A stretch of 64,000 nt of DNA. It comes from Armillaria gallica. Taxonomy: Eukaryota > Basidiomycota > Agaricomycetes > Agaricales > Physalacriaceae. Made by a program: the position numbers and the translations under genes. The notes under the pieces were generated by a model that worked only from the letters and a program-made list of their open reading frames with translations, did no database searches and was not told where the DNA came from. The stretch lies in assembly GCA_037576215.1 (NCBI GenBank), contig JBANDB010000021.1:434001-498000 (forward strand), in the 5' to 3' direction. How positions within the stretch are numbered: the first letter of the stretch is position 1; each line of letters opens with the position of its first letter. This document shows positions 44,303-56,391 of the stretch, one piece after another.

Positions 44303-46560
44303 TTAAATGCTATGAAGCATAGGATTCATAGCTTCCACGGCTAGCGGCACAAACACTAAGTGTGAGGCATTTATAGGTAGTATCGCTCTGACCACCACAA
44401 TACTTCTACGGTGAGCACATGAAGATGGGAAAGATGACAAGAAATGCATGTACCTCGATGACCATACCAGAATTGATGATGGTGTATACAATACTGGGTG
44501 AGTGAGCGTGACTGAGCCGCTGGGAGATTAAACCATCGACAGTATTAGAAATGGTGGTTTTGCGGCTAGCAATTTGTTGTATCTGGGTGACATGGTGCGA
44601 CTCTTCAGGGCGTCAGAGTAGTTATCGTATGTAAGGCTGTTGTCACTTTGATTCTGTGGTATTAGCATATTAAGGATAGCGACAGCCATATATACCTTCG
44701 TGAAGAGCCGTGACTGTTCTGCTAGGGGTGGCATGCGACTGGGAGTTGGTGTGGCACTCCTCGATGCATCGAAGACTTGAGTAAAGTCGTCAGATAGCTG
44801 GGGGGAGCGTCAGAACGCCACTGTTCACATTACTGGATTACGGGAGATTACCTGTGCGAATCTGCGATAGGAACGCTGCCTCGACGTCGTGACTTGACTC
44901 TGAGAGTGGTCTCCAGCGAGTCTGCCAGGTGGAGATCTATCCCCAAATTTCTCCTGGGCGCGTCTCTCAGTCTCTTCCTCTACCCTTTAAAAGATCTAGT
45001 GAATATTTTGGACAGAAAACTAGATATTGAATGTAAAATACACGCCTTTTTGAGAGATTCTGGACAAGCCTCCACAAACGATGCTTGAAGACATTCACAA
45101 GACAACATACTAGAAGCACGGCAGCAAATGAGTCAAAGTCAGGGACTCGAATGGCCCATCTGCTCTGCTAAGAGGTTTGCGGGTCAACGAGTGATACGGT
45201 GGCACACAGAACGGGATTAAATGACTCAAACAGACCGGCGACCGGCGAGCACTACTGACGACACTATCTCACCATCGAAACATCTTTCGTCCTTCTGAAC
45301 TGGTCGTATTGGCAATAGATACATTGTGAGTGCTGACAGTAGCAACCTCCGTTAAAGCAAGGTATGCCGGGGACGATATTGCGATGTCGAAACCGTGCGT
45401 GCCCTTTTTGTGAATGTAGTGCCGCAGATGGAACTTGAGAGAGATTTCTGGAAGGACTGATGTCAAGGAATTGGCCAGATACTGAAGACGGGCAGCATAC
45501 CTATACCAAAGAACATTTTAGAGCTAATATTCCGTGATGCTCAATGTAAATATAGTTGATGCCGTAGACTGAACGTACAGCCGTTGCCGTGACTGGTATT
45601 CCATATATCCTGGAGAACCAGTGAACACAATTCCACGAAGTACATAGTCAAAGAAGCCTCAAGCACGAAGGCTATCTTCACAGACTACACAGTCTGAGAG
45701 TTCGTTCCTGTACCATCCAGCACCCTCTCCACCCGAAGACTCGATGCAATGAACTTGAGCTATTGCCTTCGACCAAATAAGGTCAACCGCTCGAATTCCG
45801 CATTCACGACACAGAGCAGATACGAATGTTTGTCGACCTAGGGCATATACCGTACTCAACGTACTCAATCGGTTTGGTGTACAGCCACTGAAGACGCTGC
45901 TCGATGCTTGTTCCGCTGCACACCAGCGACAAAGAAAGGGGTGAAGTAGTCCATGTATAGCGCAAGTTTTCCCAACGATGTTCGAGGACACAACACAGGC
46001 AACGAAGAAGGTATGAGGATATACATGCGCGCTCCGACATACTTGCACAACATCCAAGCACTATGACCCACTTTTTCCCTGACAAACGGACCTGCCAGCA
46101 AATGTTCCATAATACGCGAAACGCGTGCGACGTCGAGGATGATCCTGGCAGGTAGTACCAGCCACTAGTCCATGACCGAACAAATTTGCAATGACAATGC
46201 CTTCAGAAGCAGACGGAATAAAGGGCGGAGAGGTTAGCCGACATGCACTGTCGTATGTCTAACAGATTACTTAGTAACCATCGATGCGTTCGTAACCGAG
46301 CTTGAGATGTGTCTAGAAGGAGATAAGTACCAGTGTAATGATACTTACACGGACTCACACTGATGTTCACAGCACACGACTGAAACCAGTCGAAACCCAG
46401 AACAACAACATCGGTAGGGAGAACCTCCTTCACCTCCAATTCCAGTGTACAAGAATGGACGAACAAACCCCTACCGATGTGTAACTTAGACAGCCTCCCA
46501 CCATGAACGTGTACGACAGCAGAATAGCGAGAAGTTGGCCATTCCAGCGCGATGGTACAG
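44303..46560 (-). CDS. Possible multi-exon gene of unknown product
   Basis: Several minus-strand blocks read like exons. Near 44987-44853: VEEETERRAQEKFGDRSPPG... ending RRFAQ, joined across a GT-AG intron to LSDDFTQVFDASRSATPTPSR and, across another, to NQSDNSLTYDNYSDALKSR. At 45269-45466: EISLKFHLRHYIHKKGTHG. At 46466-46370: LEVKEVLPTDVVVLGFDWFQSC, which has a faint retroviral-type aspartic-protease look (VLGFDWF). I could not connect them into one model. They may be one gene, two genes or decayed repeats. Confidence 0.3.
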
Positions 46561-46999
46561 CTATATCACTCGTTCGCTATGATGCACGACGTTAACGTCG
46601 CCATAAAGAAATACAATGCCGTCAGGCACTAATTTACGGCTAAAATAGGCAGCCAAGTCAATGGTTAACGGCACAGCATCGGCACCTGCGACCACAGACC
46701 ATTACAATATCTCACGCCACATACCACATAGGGGGCACTTAAGTTGGCTGACAGAATGCAGCGCAGGGCCAAACGGAAGCACAATAGGGCGCTATCTATA
46801 ACCCACTACCAAGGTAGCGGGAATATTTTTTGAAATTGCATGAGTATAACACGTGGTGCTGCCCTGCATGTTGACTCCGTTTTAAATTTCGGGAACAGAA
46901 ACCTGGACCTTAATACGCACCACCACCATCAACAGTAATCTTGTTCTCCCGATTCTATAAAAATGGAGACGCTAATACTTTGTCCGGTGTAGATATATC
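46561..46999. other. Intergenic stretch
   Basis: Probably the promoter side of the APH-type kinase gene. No gene supported. Confidence 0.3.
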
Positions 47000-47953
47000 A
47001 TGCCCGCGACGCCCAGCCCGTCGGATTTCGTCTACCATCGAAAGTCTGTATCTTCTTTGTCTGGCTTTCGACGCGTCATTGATTCGTGAAAAAGAAGTGG
47101 TAGTATTTCCAGCCTCGTATGGTCTCTCTGGCTCAGGTTTCCCCCATCTATTCGATTATCCTGTTATCGACTGCTGTGGCGCATCGCAGAATGGCATCAC
47201 CCGCGAGCAGCACCACGGGTCATTCGACTTCCCTTCAATCTTTACGCTAAGGACGGGTATGGCGTGTCCGTCGGCGAGGCCATCGCTACTCAGTTCGTCT
47301 CAGAAAACACCACTATACCCGTTCCTCATATCCTAGATGTCGTATCGTCCGGCCCAAAACACCCATACTTCCCGAACCTTCAGAGCAACTTCATTCTCTC
47401 GACAGGTATCCCTGGGACAGAGTTCGGCCTCAGCGGTGTAAGTGCCGACCGTTTGTCTGAGGCGCAGGCGTCAGTGTTCGTAGATACTCTTCGTGGTTGG
47501 TTCGACCAGCTCAGAGCGTTGACTCCACCGAGTCACGCGATATCTGGTGTCAATGGTGTTCCCTTCCTTAGCTATCGAATTCGAGATGGTGAACTCGTCG
47601 GTCCCTTTGCGTCACAGGAAGAATTTCATGCTCAGTATTTTTGCACACCATGGGAACCCCTTGACGATCGCGTTCGTGCTGCACTAGCCAAGCGACAATC
47701 GACGACGTACAGGATATGCTTCACGCACGGGGACATGACGCCAACAAATATTCTCGTCGACAATCAAATACGCCCTATTGGTCTGGTCGATTGGGAGTGT
47801 GCAGCATGGATGCCGGAATACTGGGAATATACACGGGCCATATACATCCGGCAGAGCTACAAGGGATGGTGGAACTTGTTCCGACGTATATTTCCGGACT
47901 ACGATGACGAATTGGAAGTCGAGGCAGCAATTTGGAAACATTATGTCCCATGA
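47000..47953 (+). CDS. APH-type phosphotransferase (kinase-like)
   Basis: Aminoglycoside-phosphotransferase-fold protein of the fungal kind, substrate unknown. The main exon (about 47190-47953) reads RLPFNLYAKDGYGVSVGEAI, TIPVPHILDV, then STGIPGTEFG, a Brenner-type catalytic loop FTHGDMTPTNILVD and the metal-binding LVDWECAAWMPEYWEY, ending IWKHYVP. The N-terminal exon(s) are uncertain: MPATPSPSDFVYHRKSVSSL at 47000 is one candidate start, and the join into the RLPFNLYA frame was not fixed. The C-lobe is intact. Confidence 0.7.
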
Positions 47954-48205
47954 CAATCTACCATACCATGATTATGCTTATTTTTACCAGAAGATGAGTC
48001 GCCGTCGTAGCTTATGGCTCAAGTCCGCACTATGGGTTCAACAATAGCTCGAAATGGTTGTATATGTGGAAGAATATTTAGGTCAGACAGACGCCGATGA
48101 ACCTTCTCTACGTAGATGCAGAAAATTGAAAGTTCTACTGATACTGCTAGCGGTATTTAGAGCGACAAGAACACGGAATAGTTGAAGACCCGAAACAATA
48201 TACGC

Positions 48206-48809
48206 TCAGACTGAATAGATTGAAACGTAGCGCTGGAATGGACCGAACCCACCCATGATATTCACTTTATTGTAGTTGGCGTAGCTTGTGAGTTCCCAGT
48301 TGATCAAAGTATCGGCGTCTGCACAACGCAACACTCCCTGGTCATTGAGAACCCTGACGGCCTCCTTCACCCATACTTGACAGTCGAAGCGCTGGTCCGT
48401 TTGAGCTCCACGATTGGGAAGGGACATCGGGATGGCCTGGAGAAGAGGCGCTACCTGCTCAAGCGTGAAATGGCCCATTTCACCTAAGCAAAAATCAATA
48501 GGTTGTGTGTCATGATCAATGAAATAGGAACCTACCGATCTTAAGTGCGACACAAAGCGTGGCGGACTTCCCCAAGCTATTCACCTTGGATTCAAACACA
48601 AAACGGTCGGGCCAAAGCTCCTTAGCGTGGAAGATCACAGAATTGAGGGGATTCATCGTGATAGCAAGCGCGTAATGGAAGTTGTCTAGAGCGGCAGAGC
48701 AAAACGCGGTGACATAGATCTCTCCTTGAACGAAAGTGCTGGTGCTACTAGAACTGAATATGATGGTAAGCGGGGGATGAATGCGATAGTGGTCAATTCG
48801 CGACGCACG
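48206..48809 (-). CDS. DUF7770-like conserved hypothetical protein
   Basis: Two exons, 48809-48536 and 48483-48206, joined by a GT-AG intron of 52 nt. The protein reads RIDHYRIHPPLTIIFSSSS, EIYVTAFCSAALDNFHYALA, FESKVNSLGKSATLCVALKI|GEMGHFTLEQVAPLL, DCQVWVKEAVRVLNDQGVL and ends in NIMGGFGPFQRY. I recall this as a repeated Agaricomycete family (DUF7770); function unknown. The exon has no in-frame ATG before this stretch. An ATG at 48811-48813 is one base out of frame, so either another first exon exists or the start is broken. Confidence 0.65.
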
Positions 48810-51169
48810 TCATATTGAACGATTCAGTGGATGTTAATGCACAGGAGAAGGCTACGTCTCTGGAACGAGTCTGAATGGACGACGCGAAACCGGGCGGTTT
48901 ATATAGCATTTTTTCACAGTCTCGTACGCCATTCCGTTGATTGTTGTTTTGAGTCTAGAGTGGAGTGATGTCGAGATAAGAACAGCCATCACGGTTATGC
49001 AGCACGTAAAGGCAAGAGCTTCTGTTCCTCTTGGGCGGGGAATTTCACAATTTCATCCAGATTCCATCACGCGTCCTGTGGCGCAGGTCGAAGAAGGACG
49101 CGGCATATGCAGACGTGAAGGGTTTGTCCAGTATGGCCCGGCATGATTCAATTGGTAGACAAGATTTTTTTTGAGACTTTCTTTCGTCACGGACCACTAT
49201 GAGTGCCCTTTGTGACATTTAGAAACTCCAATAAATTTGATGGCGTTGAGCATTCAGACTTCGGAAGAAGTTTAGGAGAGCATATTTGACGTACCTCATT
49301 GAGCTACGGCTGATCGACGTTAAGATGATTAAAGACGGGACATTGTACTTGGTACGAACTTGGCAGATAGGTAAAGAGAACTCAGGTCAATCTAATTCTC
49401 AGAGATTTCAAGGCCAAAAAATATCTGTATCAAGCATAACACACCGAATTCAGGTGATAATTACGCTCTTTGAGACTAGTTCCATCAAGGATTTGAGGCC
49501 TCCGCACGCTATTGTGACTCGAATATATACTTCCCACGTGTAACCGCAATAACCAATAACACTCATCTTTCAGCGCTCGCACATTTGAAAATTTGCCGGG
49601 GAGGTATGAAACTAAACATTGAAGCCCGAGACATATGGACGACTGTGGCTGTCGGAGGTGCGAAGGTTGGGAAGTTGATGAGAACACTATTTTGTATATA
49701 GCGTACTACATTGATTATTGCAGAAGCTCTGAAGTCTTAAAAGCGGATAGGGTTAGGCGTCGTGCGCTGAAGCTTGAGATTTAGACCGCGCGCGATAACA
49801 AGCGGAGGAGCTGTGTATTCGGTACACCAGTTGCGTGGCGCCGGAAGCCGGCTTCGAATAGACGCCTGTGGAGCAGGAGAGGTACCTTGCCAACTCGTCG
49901 GGATGCCGCTCACTCGGGACGGCAGACTCACCCTTGAAGCTGAAGAAACTTTTTTTTTAGCGATATCGACGCAAGAGCAAACAAAGTACCCTCCCACCAA
50001 CCCCATCTAGTCGTATTTGCAGAATAGCCTCGAGGTTCGCACGCCATTTTGGCGAGTCAGAGCGTCGGTACCGACATCAGCCTTTATTTGGGCACGCGCT
50101 TGTCGAGTCAAGCCCCTTTATGGGAGAAAGCCCCACTTGGGGCTCGGTCGACCTTCAGAATACGCCGTAACCCCCGAATCTTGACAAACTTCGAATCGAT
50201 ATAATTTTCTGTTATCTGATTTTTGAAGGCTGAAGCACAAAGTCGCTCTCTACCGCATATACCTGCAGCATGTTATTAGCCATTTCAAAGGAACGGGTAT
50301 TCAATGATATGACATACATTGGTATAAGTATTCGTGTGCAGTCCGCTCTCTAGATAATTAAACACCGGCGTTTTGAGACAGCCGTTCGACGGGATTGAGT
50401 CCAGAGGTGACACCAATCGTCTACATGTTGTTCGTAAAGACAGCCTGATCAAAAAAATCCTAACGATAAATTATCTTCACATCCGATAGACCTGCGTAAG
50501 GATCGCGGTGTCTAAAAATTTAGGGTTCCTAGCAGATTCAGAATCACGATGAATTTGTGGTAAAGAACGACCGCTGGCGTCCTTCCCCCGCAGTCGATTT
50601 AAACCCCCGTGGTTGCAATTCTGATAACTAGGACCAACCTTGGCCAAATTTGCATTATTATCGCATTCCAAATGGATAGATGAGTAACGCTTACCATGTT
50701 ACGGACAACGCCATAACATCCTTCTAGTTCCGGATGCGTAGAAGGCTCCGAGTACCAAGTTGTGTAAGAAGTTCCTAGTCAACCGTACAAGGGGTTAACA
50801 CACATGCCTATTACTTATGATCAACACTGGTAGAGACCCGTACCTCGGAGAAGTTTATAAGGGAATGACGGACAATGGCAGTATCCTTATAAATAATAGA
50901 CACACTGAGGTGACCAAGGAAATTATACACCACATATTGTGCGACTTTGTGTCACTACCGTGATCAGATAGACCAATGCGAACGAGAGCTATGGTGGCTT
51001 CCGAATACCTGATTCAGTTTCATACTGATGCGGTCCTGGACTTTCAAACCTCTACGTAAGGCTCGTACCATTGAGTAACGTGTTCAATAGGTCCAGGAAA
51101 GACAGACACCCGGAGTGGGAACGAAGACAAGTCAATGGCCGTGTTTCAGTAGCCATACCCAGAGTCTAC
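48810..51169. other. Gene-poor region
   Basis: No supported gene. A plus frame at 49774-50010 (RAITSGGAVYSVHQLRGAGS) looks mildly coding-like without a known family. A hairpin AGCCCC-ACTT-GGGGCT occurs at about 50135. Confidence 0.3.
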
Positions 51170-51650
51170 TAGATTCACAGCAAACATTCATTACCAAGCA
51201 TGTACGCCATGCGTACGCTCATGCGTCGATGGTAAACGAATACAGATGTCTCGTCGTAAACCACCAGTTCGAGGCAGTTTTTCGTAGACAGATGGATGAT
51301 ACACGCATGTGGAGGGAGGGAGTGACGGCGGGTAAGTATCGCCGTCGCATGTCATCACTTGAACCGGTGAGCCCTTGGAGAAGGGAACCGCTGTGTTCCT
51401 AATACGAACGGAGTAAACTGTGAGTCACGTTCGGAGGTCCTCGAATGATACGGCCTACATGTAGTGGCTAGAACGATCAGACAGTAAGATCGGGTAATTT
51501 ATCGGCAGTCTACGAAGAGATTAATGCGCGATATTTGACAGAGAATGCAGCAGATATATTAATGAAGAGTCGTACACATCAACATTACTTGAGGTTTACC
51601 GGGAGCGATGTAATTTGGATGATGGTACAATCAAGATCGTAGGTAAGAAT
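51170..51650. repeat. Dispersed repeat, copy 2
   Basis: Collinear with 12980-13560 through GTAAACCACCAG, GTGTTC...AACTGTGAG, GGAGGTCC, AGATCGGGTAATTT, GGCAGTCT and ACAATCAAGA. Diverged; no coding frame. Confidence 0.45.
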
Positions 51651-52450
51651 GCGATCTGAGGGCGCGTGAGACCTTGTTCAACCTCGAAGGACGCCTACCC
51701 ACCGTACCCCTGTGGTAAACCATATGTACTGCTCGACCAGTTTTTCCGGTGTTCCAAGAAGAGGGTGACGAAACGACATGAGAGTAACAGGCAGGGCGAG
51801 CCACGCGAGCGGGATCAGGCGGAATCACTTCAGACACATCGGCCACTCCGGACCGGACCTAAAATATTTTTGAAGGAGTCACCACATTTACTACTAATAT
51901 ATCTCGCTCTGCTAGCCTGGCATGTTGAACAGTGATTTTACGCAGCTTGAAAAAAACTGTCAATGATAATACCTACTGCCACACGTAAGCTCAGCGCGTA
52001 TACTACCTCGGTCTGAGCCACACCTTACAAATCCCTGGCAGCTTTACCCTTCTCAGCACCGAGGAGCTCCCAAAATTCCTTGGGTATCATGCTATCTCGA
52101 ACACGAGAATAGTCCTTGCTCCTCACACACTCCCAAAACTGTTAAAAGAACTTGCCTCCCGAAATGAACTCATCACTTGGCTTACCCGCATTTTCCTGTC
52201 CCGGGTATTCAATCTTGTTAGACCTTCGAAGGATGACGGATACCCACCGTAGTACTGTGAATATTCGAAGCATATATGTATTTCTCGACTACGTTTTTGA
52301 TGGTCCAAGAAGACGATAATGAAAAGACATGAGAGTCAGAGCTGAGTCGGCCAATGCTAGGGCCGAGGCGCACGCCGCACAGCATGGCGGACCGGCCCAT
52401 AGGAGTCATGTGACTGGACAAATCTTTGTGTCGGAAAAGGGCAATTTTTT
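51651..52450. repeat. Diverged direct repeat pair
   Basis: Bases 51680-51890 and 52220-52440 share ordered blocks: CCTTCGAAGGA-type start, TACCCACCGTA, ATATGTA, CTCGAC, TTTTT, TCCAAGAAGA and GACATGAGAGT. They lie about 540 bp apart in the same orientation and are non-coding. Confidence 0.4.
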
Positions 52451-53692
52451 TTGCGATGATGTCCTCTACTAAAGGTGATCACGATGTGCAAATGGATCGC
52501 GATGTGCAAATTTTAGTTTTTAGCACGTTCTAGCAAGTTATTGGCTTCGGAGTTTTTTTTGACAGCTCAATGAATCTATATAACTAATATTGCACAAGAA
52601 TTTTATTCGTAGGGTTAGAGGAAGCCTTGCGAGGCAGCGAAAACTGGTCGAAATTGGCCTTTGTAAGGACCGGCTACCTCCGGTTTCACATTCGTAGCAT
52701 TGAACAGCCTCGGAATGACTTGGGGGCATGATTAAGGCTTATTATAAGAGTTCAAAACAGAAAAAAGCGGGCCTGTAGCTGGAGGGATGCACGAAAAATG
52801 AGAGATACATTGAATTCAGCATTACAAGGTGTGACAATTTCAACGTCCGCTCTGCCGCTCTTCGGTGCCAATTGCAGCATGAACGTGTTTCCTTGTGAGA
52901 AAGCCGTAACCGGCAATGTCGGACCTCCAATTTCACCGTGACATTTGCTGTGACGAAAATTTGCATATAGCGATTTTTTGACACTTGCACCTCGGCCACC
53001 GTCCGATGCTTGCTCTACTGAACGAAATCCCCAAGGATATTGACCTTAGCATTGGAACACATTTAGGAAGATACGGTTAAAATTTCTAAGGAAATAGAGC
53101 CCAGGTGAGAGCTACAGAAAATCATTTATCGAAATTTTGCATTTCCCGACCACCCATAGTATCTGGCTACCGTGATGAGCAGTCGTAGATCACGAGTTAG
53201 CAGTCTCTCCCAGACACTCTAGTGCCTTGCTCTGCCAATCCCCAGTTACTTATCAGCCGCATGGGTCACGACTCTGGAAGAGGATCCGCGTTCAATGATT
53301 GGTGAAAAAGCATGCTTTTCTGGCGAACACGAGTGGATAGGCATGATCTTCATGCTGAAGGCACTGTCAGTTGTGTTTGATCTTGGTTTGATTCTTCTGG
53401 CCGCTTCCATGAGCATTTTCAGCCAAATATTATATCCCGCAGCAATGGAAGAAGGATTTCCCGCAAATATATCTGCGTCATGACTCTGCATTCACAACGT
53501 TTTATGCTTCACATTTTTTAAAACCAAAATCTGACATCCTGTAAACAATCGGTGTCTACAACAGCTCTTGGCCATACCGAAGCATGATTTGGTACTTCTA
53601 ACGTGCGTGTCCATCAACGTGATTATCCGACCAGCTCTTATAAATTTGCAAGTTGGTACCCCGTCCTGTGCATCCCTGGAAGACTTCTCACC
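52451..53692. other. Gene-poor region before the lipase
   Basis: Short frames only, e.g. plus 53295-53483 with a hydrophobic stretch (LSVVFDLGLILLAASMSI) opposite a minus frame 53246-53491. Neither is recognised. The right end is the lipase promoter side. Confidence 0.3.
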
Positions 53693-55026
53693 ATGGTTCA
53701 TTCGTTGACTTGCTGGACTGCCCTTACTCTCATTGCCTCTCTGGCATCTGCTTCGCCGCTGCAACCGTCTGTCCTTGAACGGTGCCAGTCAGTGATGACA
53801 CTGACCTCTGCACAAGTCTCCGCCTTCAAGCCCTACACATTCTATGCCAGTGCAGGTTACTGTCAACCATCGACGACGTTGACCTGGCCCTGCGGCGGTG
53901 AGCAAAAGTCCCCTTTTTATATCGACGATTCTCACTGGTCTCCTCAGCCCCTTGCCAGGCCAACCCAGGCTTCAAGCCAGTTGCATCGGGGGGTGACGGC
54001 AGTATTGTACAGTTCTGGTATGTGGGTTACGATCCCAGCCTTGACACCATCATTGTTGGCCACCAGGGAACCGATACCTCAAAAATGCCAGTCTTTCCAT
54101 CTGCTTTTATATTCCACCATCCCCTCATATTTTCTTTTTCACAGCCTACCTATTATTACCGATCTCGACTTCTTCCCTTGCAGCCTCGATAGCAGCTTGT
54201 TTCCTGGTATAGGGTCAAGCATAGAGGTTCACAGCGGCTTCAAAGAGTCGCAGGCAAAGTACATTTGGCAGTTTGGCAGGCTTAGATCTTTGATGAACCA
54301 AAATCGTTCAGCGCGGCCATGGCAGTTCTTTCGTCGGTGAGAACTGCCATGTCGAGGTTTTCAACAACCTTTGTCACCATTGTCGGACATTCCCTTGGAG
54401 GAGCTATTGGTCTTCTAGATGGAGTCTATCTTGATTTACAGCTTCCTACAGTGTCTGTGTCTGTGATCAGCTATGGCATGCCCAGGGTAAGCAGTACCTT
54501 GTACCTTAGCACACGCTTGACGCATTACTTAGGTCGGAAACCAAGCTTTCACGGATTACGTTGATGCGCATGTGAACATGTCCCATGTGAGCAACAAGTA
54601 CGCTACATCATTACATTCTCCGATTCCAGAGTGGTTTTCTCAAATAGTTCCAGGAGAGACCCAGTGGCTATTCTCCCAGGTATGACTATGATTAGGTAAT
54701 ACTCAAACCGTTTCATTAACTAATGGATATAACCTATCCAGGGAGATTCCTAGGATTTCATCATCCCTCTGGCAAGAAGCACATCACCGACTCTAATGCA
54801 TGGGTTGCCTGCCCAGGTAAAAGTTCTCACAACATGGTTTTTGACAGTCATAACGATTTCCTTCAGGCCAAGACAATGAAGACGATCTATGCATTGTCAG
54901 AGAAGTCAGTAACATTCTGGAGGGTGATGTATACGATCACCCGGGTATGTCTCTCTTCATAATCCTATGTTCGATTAGCTTATATGACCGTTAGGTCCTT
55001 TCAACGGGGTACAAATGGAATGTTAA
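53693..55026 (+). CDS. Secreted class 3 lipase
   Basis: Starts with a signal peptide (MVHSLTCWTALTLIASLASAS). Joined exons read FYASAGYCQPSTTLTWPCG|APCQANPGFKPVASGG, DTIIVGHQGTDTSK|ILPIITDLDFFP and VHSGFKESQA|NAAMAVLSS. The nucleophile motif is VGHSLGGAIGL. The chain continues SYGMPR|VGNQAFTDYVDAHV, NK|RDPVAILPG|RFLGFHHPSGKKHITDSNAW, ending DDLCIV...DHPGPFNGVQMEC with TAA at 55024-55026. Ser (GHSLG), Asp (RDPVA) and His (DHPGPF) of the triad are all present. It is an extracellular lipase (PF01764), about 300 residues. The intron 54087-54144 requires a GC donor (GCCAGT). No disabling change was seen. Confidence 0.88.
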
Positions 55027-55501
55027 GTTAGAGTGATTCCGCTTAAGAAGGGTAGCCGGGCTGAGATGTATATCTTATGTTTTTATTTCTCACTGAGAAA
55101 TCGGCTATTTAAGTTCTCAGCTTCACATGGGAGATGTACATGGCTTAGTAACAAAATAAAGCAGGAAAAATAACAAGGCTTGAACTCTCTGAAATCATGA
55201 TGTGATAGTCGCTGTGTCAATGAATATATGAATGCGCATCTCCAGGCTTGAAAAAAGGCCATCGGTAACCCGCTATCACTGAGGTACCATAATTAATACT
55301 TTGGGTATATTTCCAGATTCGATCAACTTGAAAGAAGCTAATCCACGGGAAGTTAATTTCCTTCCTTGTTCCTTCCTGAAGGTCAGAGTAGCACGGAAAC
55401 GGTCCCATTGAAAGCGGGACCATCTGAGCCGAAGGTCTGATTTAGGGCTCAGAACACAGTTGATGAATCAGACGCTCGACACTGATGCAACCGTGGCTCG
55501 A
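55027..55501. other. Intergenic sequence between lipase and retrotransposon
   Basis: Contains the lipase 3' UTR. The five bases before the LTR are CTCGA (55497-55501), the expected target duplication; its partner lies beyond the window. Confidence 0.4.
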
Positions 55502-55646
55502 TGTAAGACCCGAACTTCAATCAAAGGTGAATAGATCGGCTGTATCGCGTTCGTACAGTCACCGTCTAGCCCTTGTGATGATTGACGCCCAAGACTCACT
55601 TTAGAAGCTCTTAGCAGAGAAGGAGTGGGTTCGGTATGAATAAACT

Positions 55647-55659
55647 TTAGCTCAAAGCT
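55647..55659 (-). promoter_or_regulatory. Proposed transcript 5' end, complementary to primer site
   Basis: In element direction this reads AGCTTTGAGCTAA. It is the exact 13-nt reverse complement of the bases next to the 5' LTR (TTAGCTCAAAGCT in element direction) and lies 35 nt downstream of the TATA box. This fits the start of the mRNA acting as its own primer. Confidence 0.7.
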
Positions 55660-55686
55660 AGGGAAATACAGGCTTTGAGTAAGCTA

Positions 55687-55694
55687 CTTATATA
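55687..55694 (-). promoter_or_regulatory. LTR TATA box
   Basis: TATATAAG in element direction, 35 nt before the proposed start at 55659. Confidence 0.65.
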
Positions 55695-56023
55695 GTAAAG
55701 TGAGGGTCTGTAAATGGTACTAAGAGGTGACTACCGTGTTAGAAAGTGAATAAGCCAAATACACGGTAGCCGAGAATAAGGCGTGCTCAGCACGAATAAT
55801 ACGTGTCCAGCACGTATTTAGCACACACGGCGACACGTCGGGCACACGGGTCGTTGATACCCCTTTGTCGAGTACACGTCAACCGAGCTGTGACGTGATA
55901 GCGATGTGAAGATTTATGAAGACTCTTCGAGAGTCGCGGGTCTAAAGATCGTGGGTGAGTAAGCATCTTATCTTATCTTCCAAAGATTAGATAAGATGTC
56001 TTGAAAACGAATAAATCGTAACA

Positions 56024-56038
56024 TTACCCCCCCTCTAA
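56024..56038 (-). other. Polypurine tract
   Basis: In element direction TTAGAGGGGGGGTAA ends directly at the 3' LTR (TGTTACG...). It is the expected plus-strand primer. Confidence 0.85.
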
Positions 56039-56391
56039 GGCAGGTGTCCCAACTGCTAGTAAGCCCAGTTTCCGTCTCCTTCATCGTCATGCTGTCCCCA
56101 GAGACATCTAGTGTTTCGGGGAAATGCCATATGCGCTGCAGCTTGTCCCAAAGGCCTTGTTCGCCCAGAGGGAGCGGGGACTTTTCATATGGTGGTGACG
56201 CGAGTGGAAAACTAGATCTTGGACGCCGGTTGGACCCATCCGATTATTGAGCGCATTTTAGTGGAATATTGGTCATCTTGGAAGTCGTGAGTGAAAGGAA
56301 GCATGAAGGAGGACATGAGGTATATTGTCGTTAGAAGTCGTGAATGAGGGCCCGTTGGCTATCCCCCGTTATAGGGCTCGACTGTGTTTGT

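Larger units (their letters stand above)
55502..56023 (-). repeat. 3' LTR (522 bp)
   Basis: Bounded on the plus strand by TGTAAGACCC and CGTAACA (TG...CA). It contains, in element direction, the TATA box, a proposed transcript start and the U5 part. The 43 bases visible at 63958-64000 match its first 43 bases exactly. Confidence 0.9.

Noticed and set aside
54319..54564. A separate small alpha/beta-hydrolase starting at MAVLSS
   Set aside because: It is the GHSLG-containing exon of the lipase gene; exons on both sides supply the signal peptide, Asp and His.
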